NCBI GenBank assembly: GCA_024683485.1
Contig: JAIKYD010000001.1
Span: forward strand, 1-63,877
Direction of reading: 5' to 3'
From: Saccharofermentans sp.
Lineage (GTDB): Bacteria > Bacillota > Clostridia > Saccharofermentanales > Saccharofermentanaceae
Length of the DNA: 63,877 bases
The position numbers and the translations under genes were made by a program. This document shows, one piece after another, positions 1-10,360 of this stretch (position 1 is its first letter; the number at the start of each line of letters is the position of its first letter). A model generated the notes under the pieces. The model ran no database searches, was not told where the DNA came from, and saw only the letters and a list, made by a program, of their open reading frames with translations.

Positions 1-1
1 T

Positions 2-46
2 ATCCGCAACTGGAAACTCAAGAAAGGAGACCCTGACAATGCTTAA
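2..46 (+). CDS. C-terminal end of an upstream gene, probably the ABC permease (partial)
   Basis: The frame starting at base 2 is open from the window edge to a TAA at 44-46. It encodes a short, charged, lysine-rich tail of 14 residues that would suit the cytoplasmic end of a membrane permease. It overlaps the ATPase start at 39 by eight bases, a coupling typical of ABC operons. Another frame (stop at 34-36) is also open, so the choice of frame is an inference from context and not proven. Confidence 0.35.
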   Translation: MRNWKLKKGDPDNA

Positions 47-839
47 TATCAGAAACATCTATAAGACATTTGAAGAGGGGACTCCGAGTGAAAAGGTGGT
101 ATTCAATGATCTTTCGCTTAATGTTGCAGACGGTGATTTCATAACGATAATCGGCTCAAACGGGGCAGGCAAATCGACATTGTTTAATCTGATCGCAGGT
201 TCTTTTTTGACAGATAAAGGAAACATCTTTCTTGACGGTGAGAATATCACGATGAAACCCGAGCATATGAGAGCCAAGGATATAGGTCGTCTTTTTCAGG
301 ATCCGTTAAAAGGCACGGCGCCCGGAATGACCATAGAAGAAAATCTTGCACTCGCCGCAGGCAAAGGCGGGTGGTTATCAAGCATTAAGAAGAGCGAGAA
401 GAAAGAGTTCAGGGAGAGAGTAGCACTTCTGGGAATGGGCCTTGAAGACCGTATGCATCATCCGGTAGGTCTTCTGTCAGGCGGCCAGAGACAAGCACTT
501 ACGCTTATGATGGCAACATATTCCACTCCGAAACTGCTGCTTCTCGATGAGCATACGGCTGCGCTTGATCCCGCAACAAGCGAAAAAGTCATGGAGATCA
601 CCAACAAGACTGTAAAAGAGAATAAACTCACATGTCTGATGATCACCCACAACATGGAATCGGCACTGTCTACAGGGAACAGAACGCTCATGATGAGCGA
701 CGGAAATATAGTAGTTGATGTATCCGGAGAGGAACGCGCTAAGCTTAAAGTAGAAGATCTGCTCAACATGTTCTCGGAAGCTTCCGGCAAACATCTGGAT
801 AACGACAGGATACTGTTAAAAGAAGGAGGAAAAAAATGA
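39..839 (+). CDS. ABC transporter ATP-binding protein (COG1101-like, TrpB2-linked importer)
   Basis: Cytoplasmic ATPase of an ABC importer, 266 aa, complete. Visible motifs are Walker A GSNGAGKS (39-46), signature LSGGQ (147-150 region), Walker B LLLLDE (166-171) followed by an unusual His, and the H-loop His 204. The region around RLFQDP is typical of the Q-loop of the COG1101 group, whose partners are a periplasmic-type binding lipoprotein and a permease encoded upstream. An AAGGAGA site precedes the ATG at 39. The stop overlaps the next start (ATGA), so it is co-translated with the TrpB-like enzyme. In related bacteria this arrangement (trpXYZ-like) is linked to tryptophan or a related aromatic substrate. 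The substrate here is inferred from that context only. Confidence 0.88.
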   Translation: MLNIRNIYKTFEEGTPSEKVVFNDLSLNVADGDFITIIGSNGAGKSTLFNLIAGSFLTDKGNIFLDGENITMKPEHMRAKDIGRLFQDPLKGTAPGMTIEENLALAAGKGGWLSSIKKSEKKEFRERVALLGMGLEDRMHHPVGLLSGGQRQALTLMMATYSTPKLLLLDEHTAALDPATSEKVMEITNKTVKENKLTCLMITHNMESALSTGNRTLMMSDGNIVVDVSGEERAKLKVEDLLNMFSEASGKHLDNDRILLKEGGKK

Positions 840-2206
840 GCGATAACAAAATCCCTTACAAGATCTACTTAGAAGAGAACGAGATGCCCAAAGCATGGTA
901 TAACATGAGGTCTGACATGAAGAACAAGCCGGCTCCGCTGTTAAATCCCGGAACAGGTAAGCCCCTGACGGCAGAAGAACTGTCTCCGATTTTCTGCGAG
1001 GAACTCGTTAAGCAGGAACTTGATGAGACTACTCCTTTTATAGAGATACCCGAAGAGATCAGGAACTTCTATAAGATGTATCGTCCTTCACCTCTTGTAA
1101 GGGCTTACTGCCTTGAAGAAAAACTCAAGACTCCCGCCAAGATCTACTACAAGTTCGAAGGTAACAATACGAGCGGATCCCATAAGCTCAATTCGGCGAT
1201 CGCTCAGGCATATTACGCCAAGAAGCAGGGCTTAAAGGGTGTGACCACCGAGACCGGTGCTGGCCAGTGGGGTACGGCACTTTCAATGGCATGTTCATAT
1301 TTTGATCTCGACTGCAAAGTATATATGGTCAAGGTTTCATATGAGCAGAAGCCTTTCAGAAGAGAAGTCATGAGAACTTACGGCGCAACCGTTACTCCTT
1401 CTCCTTCAATGCTCACAAATGTTGGCCGTAAGATAAACGAGCAGTTCCCGGGAACTGACGGTTCATTGGGCTGCGCTATTTCTGAGGCGGTTGAAGCTGC
1501 TACTACCCAGGAAGGCTACAGATATGTATTGGGTTCAGTTCTGAACCAGGTATTGCTCCATCAGTCAGTTATCGGTCTTGAGACAAAGGCTGCTCTTGAT
1601 AAAGTCGGTGTTAAGGCTGATATGATCATCGGCTGCGCTGGCGGCGGTTCCAACCTTGGCGGACTTATCTCACCCTTCGTCGGCGAGATGCTCAGAGGCG
1701 AGAACCAGTATGAGATCATTGCTGTTGAGCCTGCTTCATGTCCTTCATTCACAAGAGGATCATTCGTATATGACTTCTGCGATACCGGCAGAGTTTGCCC
1801 TCTCGCTAAGATGTACACATTGGGCAGCAACTTTATGCCTGCTCCTAACCATGCCGGTGGCTTAAGATATCACGGTATGAGCACCATCCTGTCACAGCTC
1901 TATGATGACGGCTACTTGAAGGCTACATCCGTTAAGCAGACAGACGTTTTCGCAGCTGCTGAGCAGTTCGCAAGAGTTGAAGGTATCCTGCCCGCACCTG
2001 AGAGCTCACACGCAATCAAAGTTGCTATCGATGAAGCACTTAAGTGCAAGGAAACAGGCGAGGCTAAGAACATCGTATTCGGCCTTACAGGTACAGGTTA
2101 CTTCGATCTCGTTGCTTACCAGAAGTATAACGACGGTGTCATGGATGACTATATTCCTACAGATGATGACATCGCAAAGTCTCTGGCTAAGTGCCCGAAG
2201 ATCTGA
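836..2206 (+). CDS. trpB: TrpB-like pyridoxal-phosphate enzyme (TrpB2 class, tryptophan synthase beta-like)
   Basis: 456 aa, longer than classical TrpB (about 400 aa) and matching the TrpB2 class. PLP-dependent beta-replacement of serine with indole to give tryptophan is the expected chemistry. Lys117 in GSHKLN is the PLP Schiff-base lysine, ETGAGQWG (139-146) is the active-site loop equivalent, and GCAGGGSN (266-273) binds the PLP phosphate. An N-terminal extension of about 75 residues before the catalytic fold is typical of TrpB2. No trpA or other trp biosynthesis gene is visible; the only partner is the overlapping ABC ATPase. The enzyme may therefore act on imported indole or a precursor and not within an alpha/beta synthase. 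A hairpin terminator follows at 2235. Confidence 0.9.
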   Translation: MSDNKIPYKIYLEENEMPKAWYNMRSDMKNKPAPLLNPGTGKPLTAEELSPIFCEELVKQELDETTPFIEIPEEIRNFYKMYRPSPLVRAYCLEEKLKTPAKIYYKFEGNNTSGSHKLNSAIAQAYYAKKQGLKGVTTETGAGQWGTALSMACSYFDLDCKVYMVKVSYEQKPFRREVMRTYGATVTPSPSMLTNVGRKINEQFPGTDGSLGCAISEAVEAATTQEGYRYVLGSVLNQVLLHQSVIGLETKAALDKVGVKADMIIGCAGGGSNLGGLISPFVGEMLRGENQYEIIAVEPASCPSFTRGSFVYDFCDTGRVCPLAKMYTLGSNFMPAPNHAGGLRYHGMSTILSQLYDDGYLKATSVKQTDVFAAAEQFARVEGILPAPESSHAIKVAIDEALKCKETGEAKNIVFGLTGTGYFDLVAYQKYNDGVMDDYIPTDDDIAKSLAKCPKI

Positions 2207-2234
2207 TATCTGAAGCTGTTTGAGATCAATTACT

Positions 2235-2262
2235 ATGGCTGTCTCAGCAATGAGGCAGCCAT
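2235..2262 (+). terminator. Hairpin terminator after trpB
   Basis: A 12-bp stem with one G-T wobble (ATGGCTGTCTCA paired with TGAGGCAGCCAT) closes a GCAA tetraloop. The T-rich tail that follows (TTATTCAT) is weak. It lies 29 bases after the trpB stop and before the next promoter. The same stem sequence recurs in the argG terminator near 30.3 kb. Confidence 0.75.
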
Positions 2263-2341
2263 TTATTCATCCCAGATTATTGTAGATAATCGTCTATCAG
2301 TGTTTATCATATATGTAAGGATCATTCATACATGAATTGAT

Positions 2342-2369
2342 TTGATATTCCCGAAAAATGTACTAAAAT
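2342..2369 (+). promoter_or_regulatory. Predicted sigma-A promoter of the Pro/Gln-rich membrane protein
   Basis: TTGATA at 2342-2347 and TAAAAT at 2364-2369 are separated by 16 bases. The expected transcript start is about 25 bases before the ATG at 2402. The promoter overlaps the in-frame start codon at 2342, which argues that this earlier start is not used. Confidence 0.5.
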
Positions 2370-2401
2370 ACATTTTAGTTTTATGGGATAGGAGACGATT
2401 T

Positions 2402-3316
2402 ATGAGTGATTTTGATGACAACTGGCAGTTAACGGGTTCCAGTGATCCTGCTACTCCGGATATACAGCCGCATCAGATGGCTGCTCAGGCGCAACCTCAG
2501 ACACAATCATTTAATCCTACACCTGTTCAGCCTTTTCAGCCGCAGGTACAGCAGCCTGTTCAGCCTGTTTATCAACCGCCAGTATATGGTCAATCCGCAC
2601 CACAGCCATATGGATATCCTTCCCAGCAGCCTGCTTATTTGCAGTCCATGCCTCAAGGAGCAGGTTATCAGGCGCAGCAGGTTCCTTATCAGAATATTGA
2701 TTATGCGGTTGAGAGAGAAAATAACCTTAATGAATGCACGCGCATGATCAATCATTTCTCACAAAAAGTGGATCTATATCAGGATTACGAGAAGTGCAAG
2801 ACTGATATCGTCAGATATTCCAGGACAAGCATTGCCCCTCTGATTTGGGGAATTATCGTATCATTATTAGGGTTAACTTTTGTGTTTTCAGCTGTAACTG
2901 CAAATTATAAAGATAATATAATCGGATATGCTGTTACCGCCGGTGTCTTTCTGCTTTTTGGCGGTGGCCTTGTTTTCCTATATGTAATGAAGAAGATAAA
3001 GGGTAAGAAGAAGACAGAAGCTCTTTATGCCCAATTGTCTGAACTTTCAGATCAGTTGTTCATTGTATATAACGGCTTCAGCAACTGTGTTTTGCCATCG
3101 GAATTTACTGATCCGAGAATACTCTTTAAGATCCAGTCTCTTATCAGTTCAGGAAGATGTATTTCGATAAACAATGCATTGAATTCATTGCTGTCGGTAC
3201 AGAATACATATATGAGGTTAAATGCTGCCAAGAATCAGTTCCAGAAGGATACGGCGGAGAGATTTAACGGTAAACCGGCATTTTTCAACGCAGTGCGTTA
3301 TCTGGATCTCAGATAG
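2402..3316 (+). CDS. Pro/Gln-rich membrane protein with two transmembrane helices, function unknown
   Basis: 304 aa from the ATG at 2402, chosen because AGGAG (2390-2394) lies at ideal spacing; the frame extends further 5' but through the predicted promoter. About residues 15-95 form a low-complexity segment rich in Pro, Gln and Tyr, followed by a charged stretch. Two hydrophobic helices then lie close together at about 145-167 and 176-200, ending in a Lys-rich stop-transfer segment. A soluble, probably helical, C-terminal region of about 100 residues follows. The Pro/Gln-rich N-terminus would lie in the cytoplasm if the short loop between the helices is outside. I do not recognise a family. 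It converges with the histidine kinase, with only six bases between the stops. Confidence 0.75.
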   Translation: MSDFDDNWQLTGSSDPATPDIQPHQMAAQAQPQTQSFNPTPVQPFQPQVQQPVQPVYQPPVYGQSAPQPYGYPSQQPAYLQSMPQGAGYQAQQVPYQNIDYAVERENNLNECTRMINHFSQKVDLYQDYEKCKTDIVRYSRTSIAPLIWGIIVSLLGLTFVFSAVTANYKDNIIGYAVTAGVFLLFGGGLVFLYVMKKIKGKKKTEALYAQLSELSDQLFIVYNGFSNCVLPSEFTDPRILFKIQSLISSGRCISINNALNSLLSVQNTYMRLNAAKNQFQKDTAERFNGKPAFFNAVRYLDLR

Positions 3317-3322
3317 TCAACA

Positions 3323-4966
3323 TTAGTTTGTGCTGTCGTTATTGATCTTGGATAACTGATCTCTGCGGCGGACAGCCGGAATGATTATCTTGAAGCAGGC
3401 GCCGCCTGCTTCTTTGTTATAAGCATCAACTGTTCCGTTATGTTCCTCAGCGATAGCCAGTGCTAGTGCAAGACCTATACCATGTTTACCGTCAGCACCT
3501 TTGGAGAATCGCTCGAAAAGGTGATCTATTACGTCAGGTGCTATACCCGGGCCGTCATCCGAGATCTCGAAAATAACATTAGCACCGGTATCATCTTTGC
3601 TGCATCTGAAAGTGACGGCAGTCTTGCAGTATCTCAGGCAGTTGGAGAAGATGTTCTCGAGACATCTGATAAGATCGTTCTCGTTACCGTAGATATACGT
3701 GTGTTTTATATTGATGTCATTGATGATAGCTTTATCTTCATGGATGAAGTTGCCCCTGACACGGTCGATAATAGTGTCACATATCCTGTTAACATCTATG
3801 TTCTGCTTCTTGACCTCGTAGTTGCCGCTGCGGCTCATGTCCATCTTGGAAATTGAAAGGAGATTCTCAACGAGTCCGGAGAGCCTTCCGGTCTCATCAA
3901 TAATGACATCAATAGCGTTTTCTCTTGCTTCGTCACTGTCAAAAACCCCGTATTTAAGGCCTTCTGCATAACCCTGGATTGACATAAGAGGAGTCCTCAG
4001 TTCATGGGAAGCATTCTGGAAGAATGTCTTTTGCTCAATATCTGATTCTTCGAGTTTAAATGCCATCTGGTTCATTACGTCTCCCAGTTCTGAAAGTTCT
4101 TTACTTACGATGTGTCCGCTTACTGGTTCGAAATTACCTTTGGCGATCCTTTTCGCAAATTTGGAAAGTTTCCGGGAAGAGAAGATAAGGGGATAAGTCA
4201 TCATCAGGCTTAAGATTCCGGCTATAACAATTGCCAGCAGTGCTGCCTGGATAAGAGCAAGTGTCATTGCAGCCATAAAAGAATAGTATGACTTTGAGTT
4301 GACGTATATGCACATATAGTAATTGCTGAGGTCAACAGTATTATCTGTTTCTACATCGTTTGGCGTTGAAGTATCTAAAAAATTATAATCATTATTGCCA
4401 TTTGGATTCTCATCTGAGGTAGAGAAGACCTTTGTATTAAATCCACGGGATCTGTAGTAAAGAAGGTTTCCGTCTATTTCTACAGTTTGTGTCTGGATAA
4501 GATCTTTGTATCCGCCCTCCGCGATAACCTGGCTTATGACTTTATTGGCGGTGTTAGCATAAGAAGTTGAATAGAAGGCTGTAGGCCACAATATCCGGTA
4601 TTCACCGGTCTCATAGTCAGTAATTCTATAAAGAACGATATTTGCCTGGTTCGAAAGCGAATCAGATTCAGAGATGGATTTGATCAGATTTACTCTGATG
4701 TTTTCTTCAGTTATATCTCCGGTCTCATCAAACTCAAGTTTCAGCTTTTGAGTTGAATCGACAGCAATCTGAAGACGCGCATTACATTCATTTGCAATGT
4801 AATTCTTTACGATAGACTGGACATAAATATTGATAATAAAGACAACCAGAATTATTACAAAGATCTCAACCGCAAAAAAGTGTAGAGATATAGGAATTCT
4901 GATTGCCGATTTGTTTCTTGAAGGCTTTTTTGTTTTTAACCGTGCCTGCTCCGGTTTGTCAGCCAT
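3323..4966 (-). CDS. Sensor histidine kinase of a two-component system
   Basis: 547 aa membrane kinase. Helix 1 spans about 27-50 and helix 2 about 230-262. Between them lies an extracellular sensor region of some 180 residues. A HAMP linker follows (about 263-312), then the HisKA domain with phospho-acceptor His321 in ASHELRTP. The ATPase domain has an N-box around FSNCLRY (440-446), G1 box DDGPGIAP (470-477) and G2 box GIGLALA (496-502). The N-terminal 25 residues are basic. The start overlaps the response regulator stop (TAATG), so the pair is co-translated and almost certainly cognate. The sensor domain is not recognisable, so the signal is unknown, and no adjacent target gene indicates the regulon. 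Confidence 0.93.
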   Translation of the reverse strand: MADKPEQARLKTKKPSRNKSAIRIPISLHFFAVEIFVIILVVFIINIYVQSIVKNYIANECNARLQIAVDSTQKLKLEFDETGDITEENIRVNLIKSISESDSLSNQANIVLYRITDYETGEYRILWPTAFYSTSYANTANKVISQVIAEGGYKDLIQTQTVEIDGNLLYYRSRGFNTKVFSTSDENPNGNNDYNFLDTSTPNDVETDNTVDLSNYYMCIYVNSKSYYSFMAAMTLALIQAALLAIVIAGILSLMMTYPLIFSSRKLSKFAKRIAKGNFEPVSGHIVSKELSELGDVMNQMAFKLEESDIEQKTFFQNASHELRTPLMSIQGYAEGLKYGVFDSDEARENAIDVIIDETGRLSGLVENLLSISKMDMSRSGNYEVKKQNIDVNRICDTIIDRVRGNFIHEDKAIINDINIKHTYIYGNENDLIRCLENIFSNCLRYCKTAVTFRCSKDDTGANVIFEISDDGPGIAPDVIDHLFERFSKGADGKHGIGLALALAIAEEHNGTVDAYNKEAGGACFKIIIPAVRRRDQLSKINNDSTN

Positions 4967-5703
4967 TAGTCCTGAATGTCTCCGTCATCATCATCTGATT
5001 CTTCATCAGTTCTGTTCACCAGTCTGAAGCCGTAACCCCAGATAGTAGATATTTTAGCATCAGATTTGCTGATTTTCTTCCTTAATCTTTTGACGGTGTC
5101 ATCAGCGACTCTTGTCTCGACCTGGGTCTCATAACCCCAGATCTTATCAAGAAGCTCAGCTCTTGATACAGCGCGGTCCCTGTTGGAAATGAGATATGTA
5201 AGGAGCTGGTATTCGTTAGGTGTCAGCGGCAGAGGCTTGCCCTGCATTGTTGTTTCCTTGGTTTTCCTGTTGATCACGATATCTGCAAATTCATATACAG
5301 CATCGTTATCCGGTTTATCTCCTGTCTTGCCTGTGATCTCTTCCTGACGTTTCAGGATAGATTTTACTTTGGATACGAGTTTGACAGGGGAGAAGGGCTT
5401 TGTGAAATAATCGTCACTGCCCATATCAAGGCCCTGAATATAATCGGCATCACTGTCTTTTGCCGTAAGCATAATGATAGGTACATTGGATGTTTTGCGA
5501 ATTTCTTTAAGGATAAAGAAACCGTCATGTCCGGGCATCATAACATCCAGGATAATGAGGTCTGCAGGAGAATTGGAAAATGTCTCGAAAAGCTTATCGC
5601 CTGTGGGGAAACCCATTACATGAAAATTCTCGCGCTCGAGGAATGTCTTAAGAAGGTTTCTTATATTATCGTCATCGTCTGCAATGTATATCAGTTTATT
5701 CAT
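4966..5703 (-). CDS. OmpR/PhoB-family response regulator
   Basis: 245 aa. Receiver domain 1-120: acidic pocket DDDD (9-12), phospho-acceptor Asp53 in LILDVMMPG, conserved Thr in MLTAK and the KPF lysine near residue 105. A linker of about 25 residues leads to a winged-helix DNA-binding domain (about 140-232) with the usual NEYQLL, SRAELLDKIW and WGYGFRL landmarks. The C-terminus has an unusual acidic tail (EESDDDDGD). GGAG lies before the ATG. It is divergent from galE across 160 bases, so it could autoregulate in that space, although no clear direct repeat is seen there. Confidence 0.94.
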   Translation of the reverse strand: MNKLIYIADDDDNIRNLLKTFLERENFHVMGFPTGDKLFETFSNSPADLIILDVMMPGHDGFFILKEIRKTSNVPIIMLTAKDSDADYIQGLDMGSDDYFTKPFSPVKLVSKVKSILKRQEEITGKTGDKPDNDAVYEFADIVINRKTKETTMQGKPLPLTPNEYQLLTYLISNRDRAVSRAELLDKIWGYETQVETRVADDTVKRLRKKISKSDAKISTIWGYGFRLVNRTDEESDDDDGDIQD

Positions 5704-5800
5704 TTATTATCTCCGTAGTGTTTTTGTGCGAACTGTGCATATTTTAACTGAAAAAAAATTACAGGCTATTTTCAAAATGGTGCAAATATGTGGAATTAGT

Positions 5801-5828
5801 TTGATTTTGATGAGTTTTGTGGTTAAAT
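5801..5828 (+). promoter_or_regulatory. Possible promoter of galE and the LCP gene
   Basis: TTGATT (5801-5806) and TTAAAT (5823-5828), spacer 16, lie 36 bases before galE in the divergent gap 5704-5863. The -10 box is a poor match, so this is tentative. The rest of the gap is A/T-rich and shows no further convincing signal. Confidence 0.3.
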
Positions 5829-5863
5829 GATTTTGCTGATATAGCAAGTTATAAGGAGTATTT

Positions 5864-6886
5864 ATGCCTACAGTATTAGTGACAGGCGGTAACGGTTATA
5901 TTGGTTCACATACCGTTATTTCCTTATTCGAGAATGGTTATGATGTTGTAATCGCAGACAATCTCTCAAACAGTAAGATGGAGGTTCAGAACCGTCTTGA
6001 GAAGATCACAGGAAAGCGGTTTAAGTTTTATAACGTTGATTGCTGTGATACAGATGCTCTGCGAAAAGTGTTCGAAGAGAATAAAATCGACAGTATCATT
6101 CATTTCGCAGGACTTAAGGCTGTCGGTGAATCAGTCAGGATGCCGCTTGAATATTATTCCAATAATATTGGCAGCATGATCAGCGTTTGCAAACTGATGA
6201 CGGAATTTGGAGTAAACAAGCTCGTTTTCAGTTCTTCAGCAACGGTATATGGTGAGAGTGAGGATGTGCCTTTTACCGAGGAAAGTCCTCTTGGAATGTG
6301 CACAAACCCTTACGGATGGACAAAATGGATGCTTGAGCAGATCTTAAGAGACTATGCCAAGGCAACACCAGAAAAAAAGATATGTCTTTTAAGATATTTT
6401 AATCCTGTCGGAGCACATGAGAGCGGTCTTATCGGAGAAGATCCGAGAGGTATTCCAAATAATCTTTTCCCTTATATTTCCAAGGTTGCAGCCGGAACTC
6501 TCGATTGCCTCACGATTTTCGGAGATGATTATAATACTCCTGACGGAACATGCATCCGTGACTATATACATGTCGTTGACCTTGCAAAAGGTCATGTAAA
6601 AGCGATAGAATTCCTTGACAAGACCGAAGATCCTATCTGCCTTTTTAATCTCGGCACAGGACATGGAACATCAGTTAAGGAAGCAATAAAAGCTTTTGAA
6701 AAGGCTTGCGGTCATGAGATAAATCATGTCATTGGTCCAAGAAGACCCGGAGATATTGCCGTAAGTTTTGCTTCAACTGAAAAAGCCGAGAAACTTCTTG
6801 GTTTTAAGGCTGAATATGGTATCGATGAGATGTGTTCAACCTGCTGGAAATGGCAGACTATGAATCCGGATGGTCTTAAAGACTGA
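5864..6886 (+). CDS. galE: UDP-glucose 4-epimerase
   Basis: 340 aa, normal family length. Interconverts UDP-glucose and UDP-galactose with bound NAD in the cytosol, supplying galactose for glycan synthesis and completing Leloir galactose use. The Rossmann motif GGNGYIG sits at 8-14. The catalytic pair of the extended short-chain dehydrogenase fold is Y150xxxK154, with the Ser-rich SSSATVYG segment (123-130) supplying the active-site Ser/Thr. AAGGAG lies seven bases before the ATG. An LCP-family wall ligase follows after 17 bases. The window also holds a GH27 alpha-galactosidase, which would release galactose, though kinase and transferase genes are not present here. Confidence 0.95.
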   Translation: MPTVLVTGGNGYIGSHTVISLFENGYDVVIADNLSNSKMEVQNRLEKITGKRFKFYNVDCCDTDALRKVFEENKIDSIIHFAGLKAVGESVRMPLEYYSNNIGSMISVCKLMTEFGVNKLVFSSSATVYGESEDVPFTEESPLGMCTNPYGWTKWMLEQILRDYAKATPEKKICLLRYFNPVGAHESGLIGEDPRGIPNNLFPYISKVAAGTLDCLTIFGDDYNTPDGTCIRDYIHVVDLAKGHVKAIEFLDKTEDPICLFNLGTGHGTSVKEAIKAFEKACGHEINHVIGPRRPGDIAVSFASTEKAEKLLGFKAEYGIDEMCSTCWKWQTMNPDGLKD

Positions 6887-6903
6887 AAATAACGGAGAAC
6901 GTA

Positions 6904-8193
6904 ATGAATAAAGATAAGAGAAATCTTTCAATCCGCAATACAGATACAGCGGTTTATAAAGATTCAGATTTTACAGATCTGTCTGCTCAAAAGACTTCAT
7001 ATAAAGGCAGAAGTTCCAAGAGCAGTGCTGCTTCATCCGGCAATAAGAAAAGCGCCGGCAAAGTTAAAAAAGGATTTAATAAAAAGAAACACATAAAATT
7101 CCGTGTTGTTTTTGGTGTTCTTGCAGCACTCCTGGGTGTGATTGCCGGTGTTGTATGCTTCGCTTTTTGGTATAAGGAATACTTGCTGAATAAAATCACT
7201 TACGAGACGAAAGCTCCTGATGCGTCGATTACGATCGTTAACGAGAAAGGTGAGACAGTTCTTCTTAATGAGGTTACCCAGACAACAAGATTCGAATACA
7301 TTCAGGATGAACCAATCAAGAACTATCTTCTTATCGGTATTGACAGCCGTTCAAGTTACTATAACGAATCAGGAACAGGTGAGAGATCTGACGTTATCTG
7401 TGTAATGTCTGTGGATAAGAAGGCGGGAACCATCAAGCTTATTTCTGTTGCAAGAGATTCATACGCTTTATTCCCTGGTTATGAGAACTTCTATAAAATC
7501 AATGCGTCTATGTCCTGGGGCGGTCCGGATCTACTGGTGGAAACAGTTGAGAGTTGTTTGAGAATTAATATTGACGGATATGCTTATGTTAACTTCTCAC
7601 ACATGGCTGATATCGTTGATGCTGTCGGCGGAGTTTATGTTGATATGACGCCTGGTGAAGTCAGTGTAGCAAATGATTATATTGAATCTATGAATCCCTA
7701 CGCCGAGCGGATCTATAACTATGGCGAGGATACTTGGCTTAACGGTATTCAGGCTGTCGCTTATGCAAGAATCAGATATGTCGGTAACGGAGACTTTGAA
7801 CGAATGGAACGCCAGATCGAGGTTCTCAGAAGCATTCTGGATCAGTATATGAGGCTTTCGGCAACCGACAAATTAGCTGCTATGGATGATGTCCTTGAGG
7901 CTATAGTTACAGATATCGACAAGAATGAGATACAGAAAATGGCATTTGAATTCCTTCCTTCAGTAAAGAATCTCGAAATGCAGTATCTGCAGCTTCCGAT
8001 TGAAGGTTGTTACAATTGTGGCATATATGGTGACGAGTGGAGCGAGAGGATAAACTGGAATGCAATGGTTCCATATGTCCAGCAGTTTTTATATGGCAGA
8101 ACAATGGAATTTGACGAGGTTCCCATACCCAGATATGCCCCTGATCTTGAGGACTGTGACACTGATATTCCACTTGAAGATCTTGTCCATTAG
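6904..8193 (+). CDS. LytR-CpsA-Psr (LCP) family cell-wall glycopolymer ligase
   Basis: 429 aa. A basic, Ser/Lys-rich cytoplasmic N-terminus (1-60) precedes one transmembrane helix at about 62-84, and the rest is extracellular. The LCP domain runs from about 135 to 305. Landmarks are LLIGIDSR, SVARDSY with the conserved Arg-Asp that binds the pyrophosphate and metal, the INASMSWGG segment, and the Arg cluster ARIRY...RMERQ. This family transfers teichoic acid, capsule or other glycopolymers from undecaprenyl carriers to peptidoglycan. GGAG precedes the ATG. It lies 17 bases after galE, consistent with co-expression for surface glycans containing galactose (inference). Its end is about 28 bases before the groESL promoter. 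Confidence 0.92.
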   Translation: MNKDKRNLSIRNTDTAVYKDSDFTDLSAQKTSYKGRSSKSSAASSGNKKSAGKVKKGFNKKKHIKFRVVFGVLAALLGVIAGVVCFAFWYKEYLLNKITYETKAPDASITIVNEKGETVLLNEVTQTTRFEYIQDEPIKNYLLIGIDSRSSYYNESGTGERSDVICVMSVDKKAGTIKLISVARDSYALFPGYENFYKINASMSWGGPDLLVETVESCLRINIDGYAYVNFSHMADIVDAVGGVYVDMTPGEVSVANDYIESMNPYAERIYNYGEDTWLNGIQAVAYARIRYVGNGDFERMERQIEVLRSILDQYMRLSATDKLAAMDDVLEAIVTDIDKNEIQKMAFEFLPSVKNLEMQYLQLPIEGCYNCGIYGDEWSERINWNAMVPYVQQFLYGRTMEFDEVPIPRYAPDLEDCDTDIPLEDLVH

Positions 8194-8220
8194 TGTTTTT
8201 GACTTTTTTTGATTTTCGTA

Positions 8221-8249
8221 TTGACACACTCGAAAAATAGAATTATATT
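8221..8249 (+). promoter_or_regulatory. Sigma-A promoter of groESL
   Basis: A textbook promoter: TTGACA (8221-8226), a 17-base spacer, TATATT (8244-8249). The transcript would start near 8256, right at the CIRCE operator. Confidence 0.85.
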
Positions 8250-8253
8250 TTGT

Positions 8254-8290
8254 TGTGGTTAGCACTTGAACATATAGAGTGCTAACCACA
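8254..8290 (+). promoter_or_regulatory. CIRCE operator (HrcA binding site) before groESL
   Basis: TTAGCACTT (8259-8267), nine-base spacer, GAGTGCTAA (8277-8285). This matches the CIRCE consensus in 17 of 18 arm positions. The inverted repeat extends outwards to a perfect 13-bp arm (TGTGGTTAGCACT paired with AGTGCTAACCACA). HrcA binds CIRCE and represses until heat stress; the operator covers the predicted transcript start. hrcA itself is not in the window. Confidence 0.95.
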
Positions 8291-8315
8291 ATTCATTGTA
8301 TTGGAGGTCTTTTTT

Positions 8316-10246
<1,931 letters not shown>

Positions 10247-10252
10247 TCGAAC

Positions 10253-10326
10253 GATATTTTAATGCTCGCTAGGGCTTCCGCGCGAACTTCGTTCGCTTGT
10301 GCAGAATCGCTCGCATTATCAATATC
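10253..10326 (+). repeat. Structured repeat, copy 1 (matches copy 2 at 52303-52382)
   Basis: Outer stem: GATATT-T-TAATGC (10253-10265) pairs with GCATTA-TC-AATATC (10313-10326). Inside it are two conserved blocks: GCTCGCTAGGGCTTCCGCGC (10264-10283) and GCTTGTGCAGAATCGCTCGC (10295-10314). They flank an inner hairpin GCGAAC-TTC-GTTCGC (10282-10296). Copy 2 has the same two blocks with 18/20 and 19/20 identity, but different, still complementary inner and outer stems. Both copies sit right after a stop codon in the same orientation relative to the gene. Read as an RNA, TTCCGC of block 1 can also pair with GCAGAA of block 2 with one mismatch. Confidence 0.85.
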
Positions 10327-10360
10327 ATTCTTTACGTTTGCTTATAACCGAATATGATTC

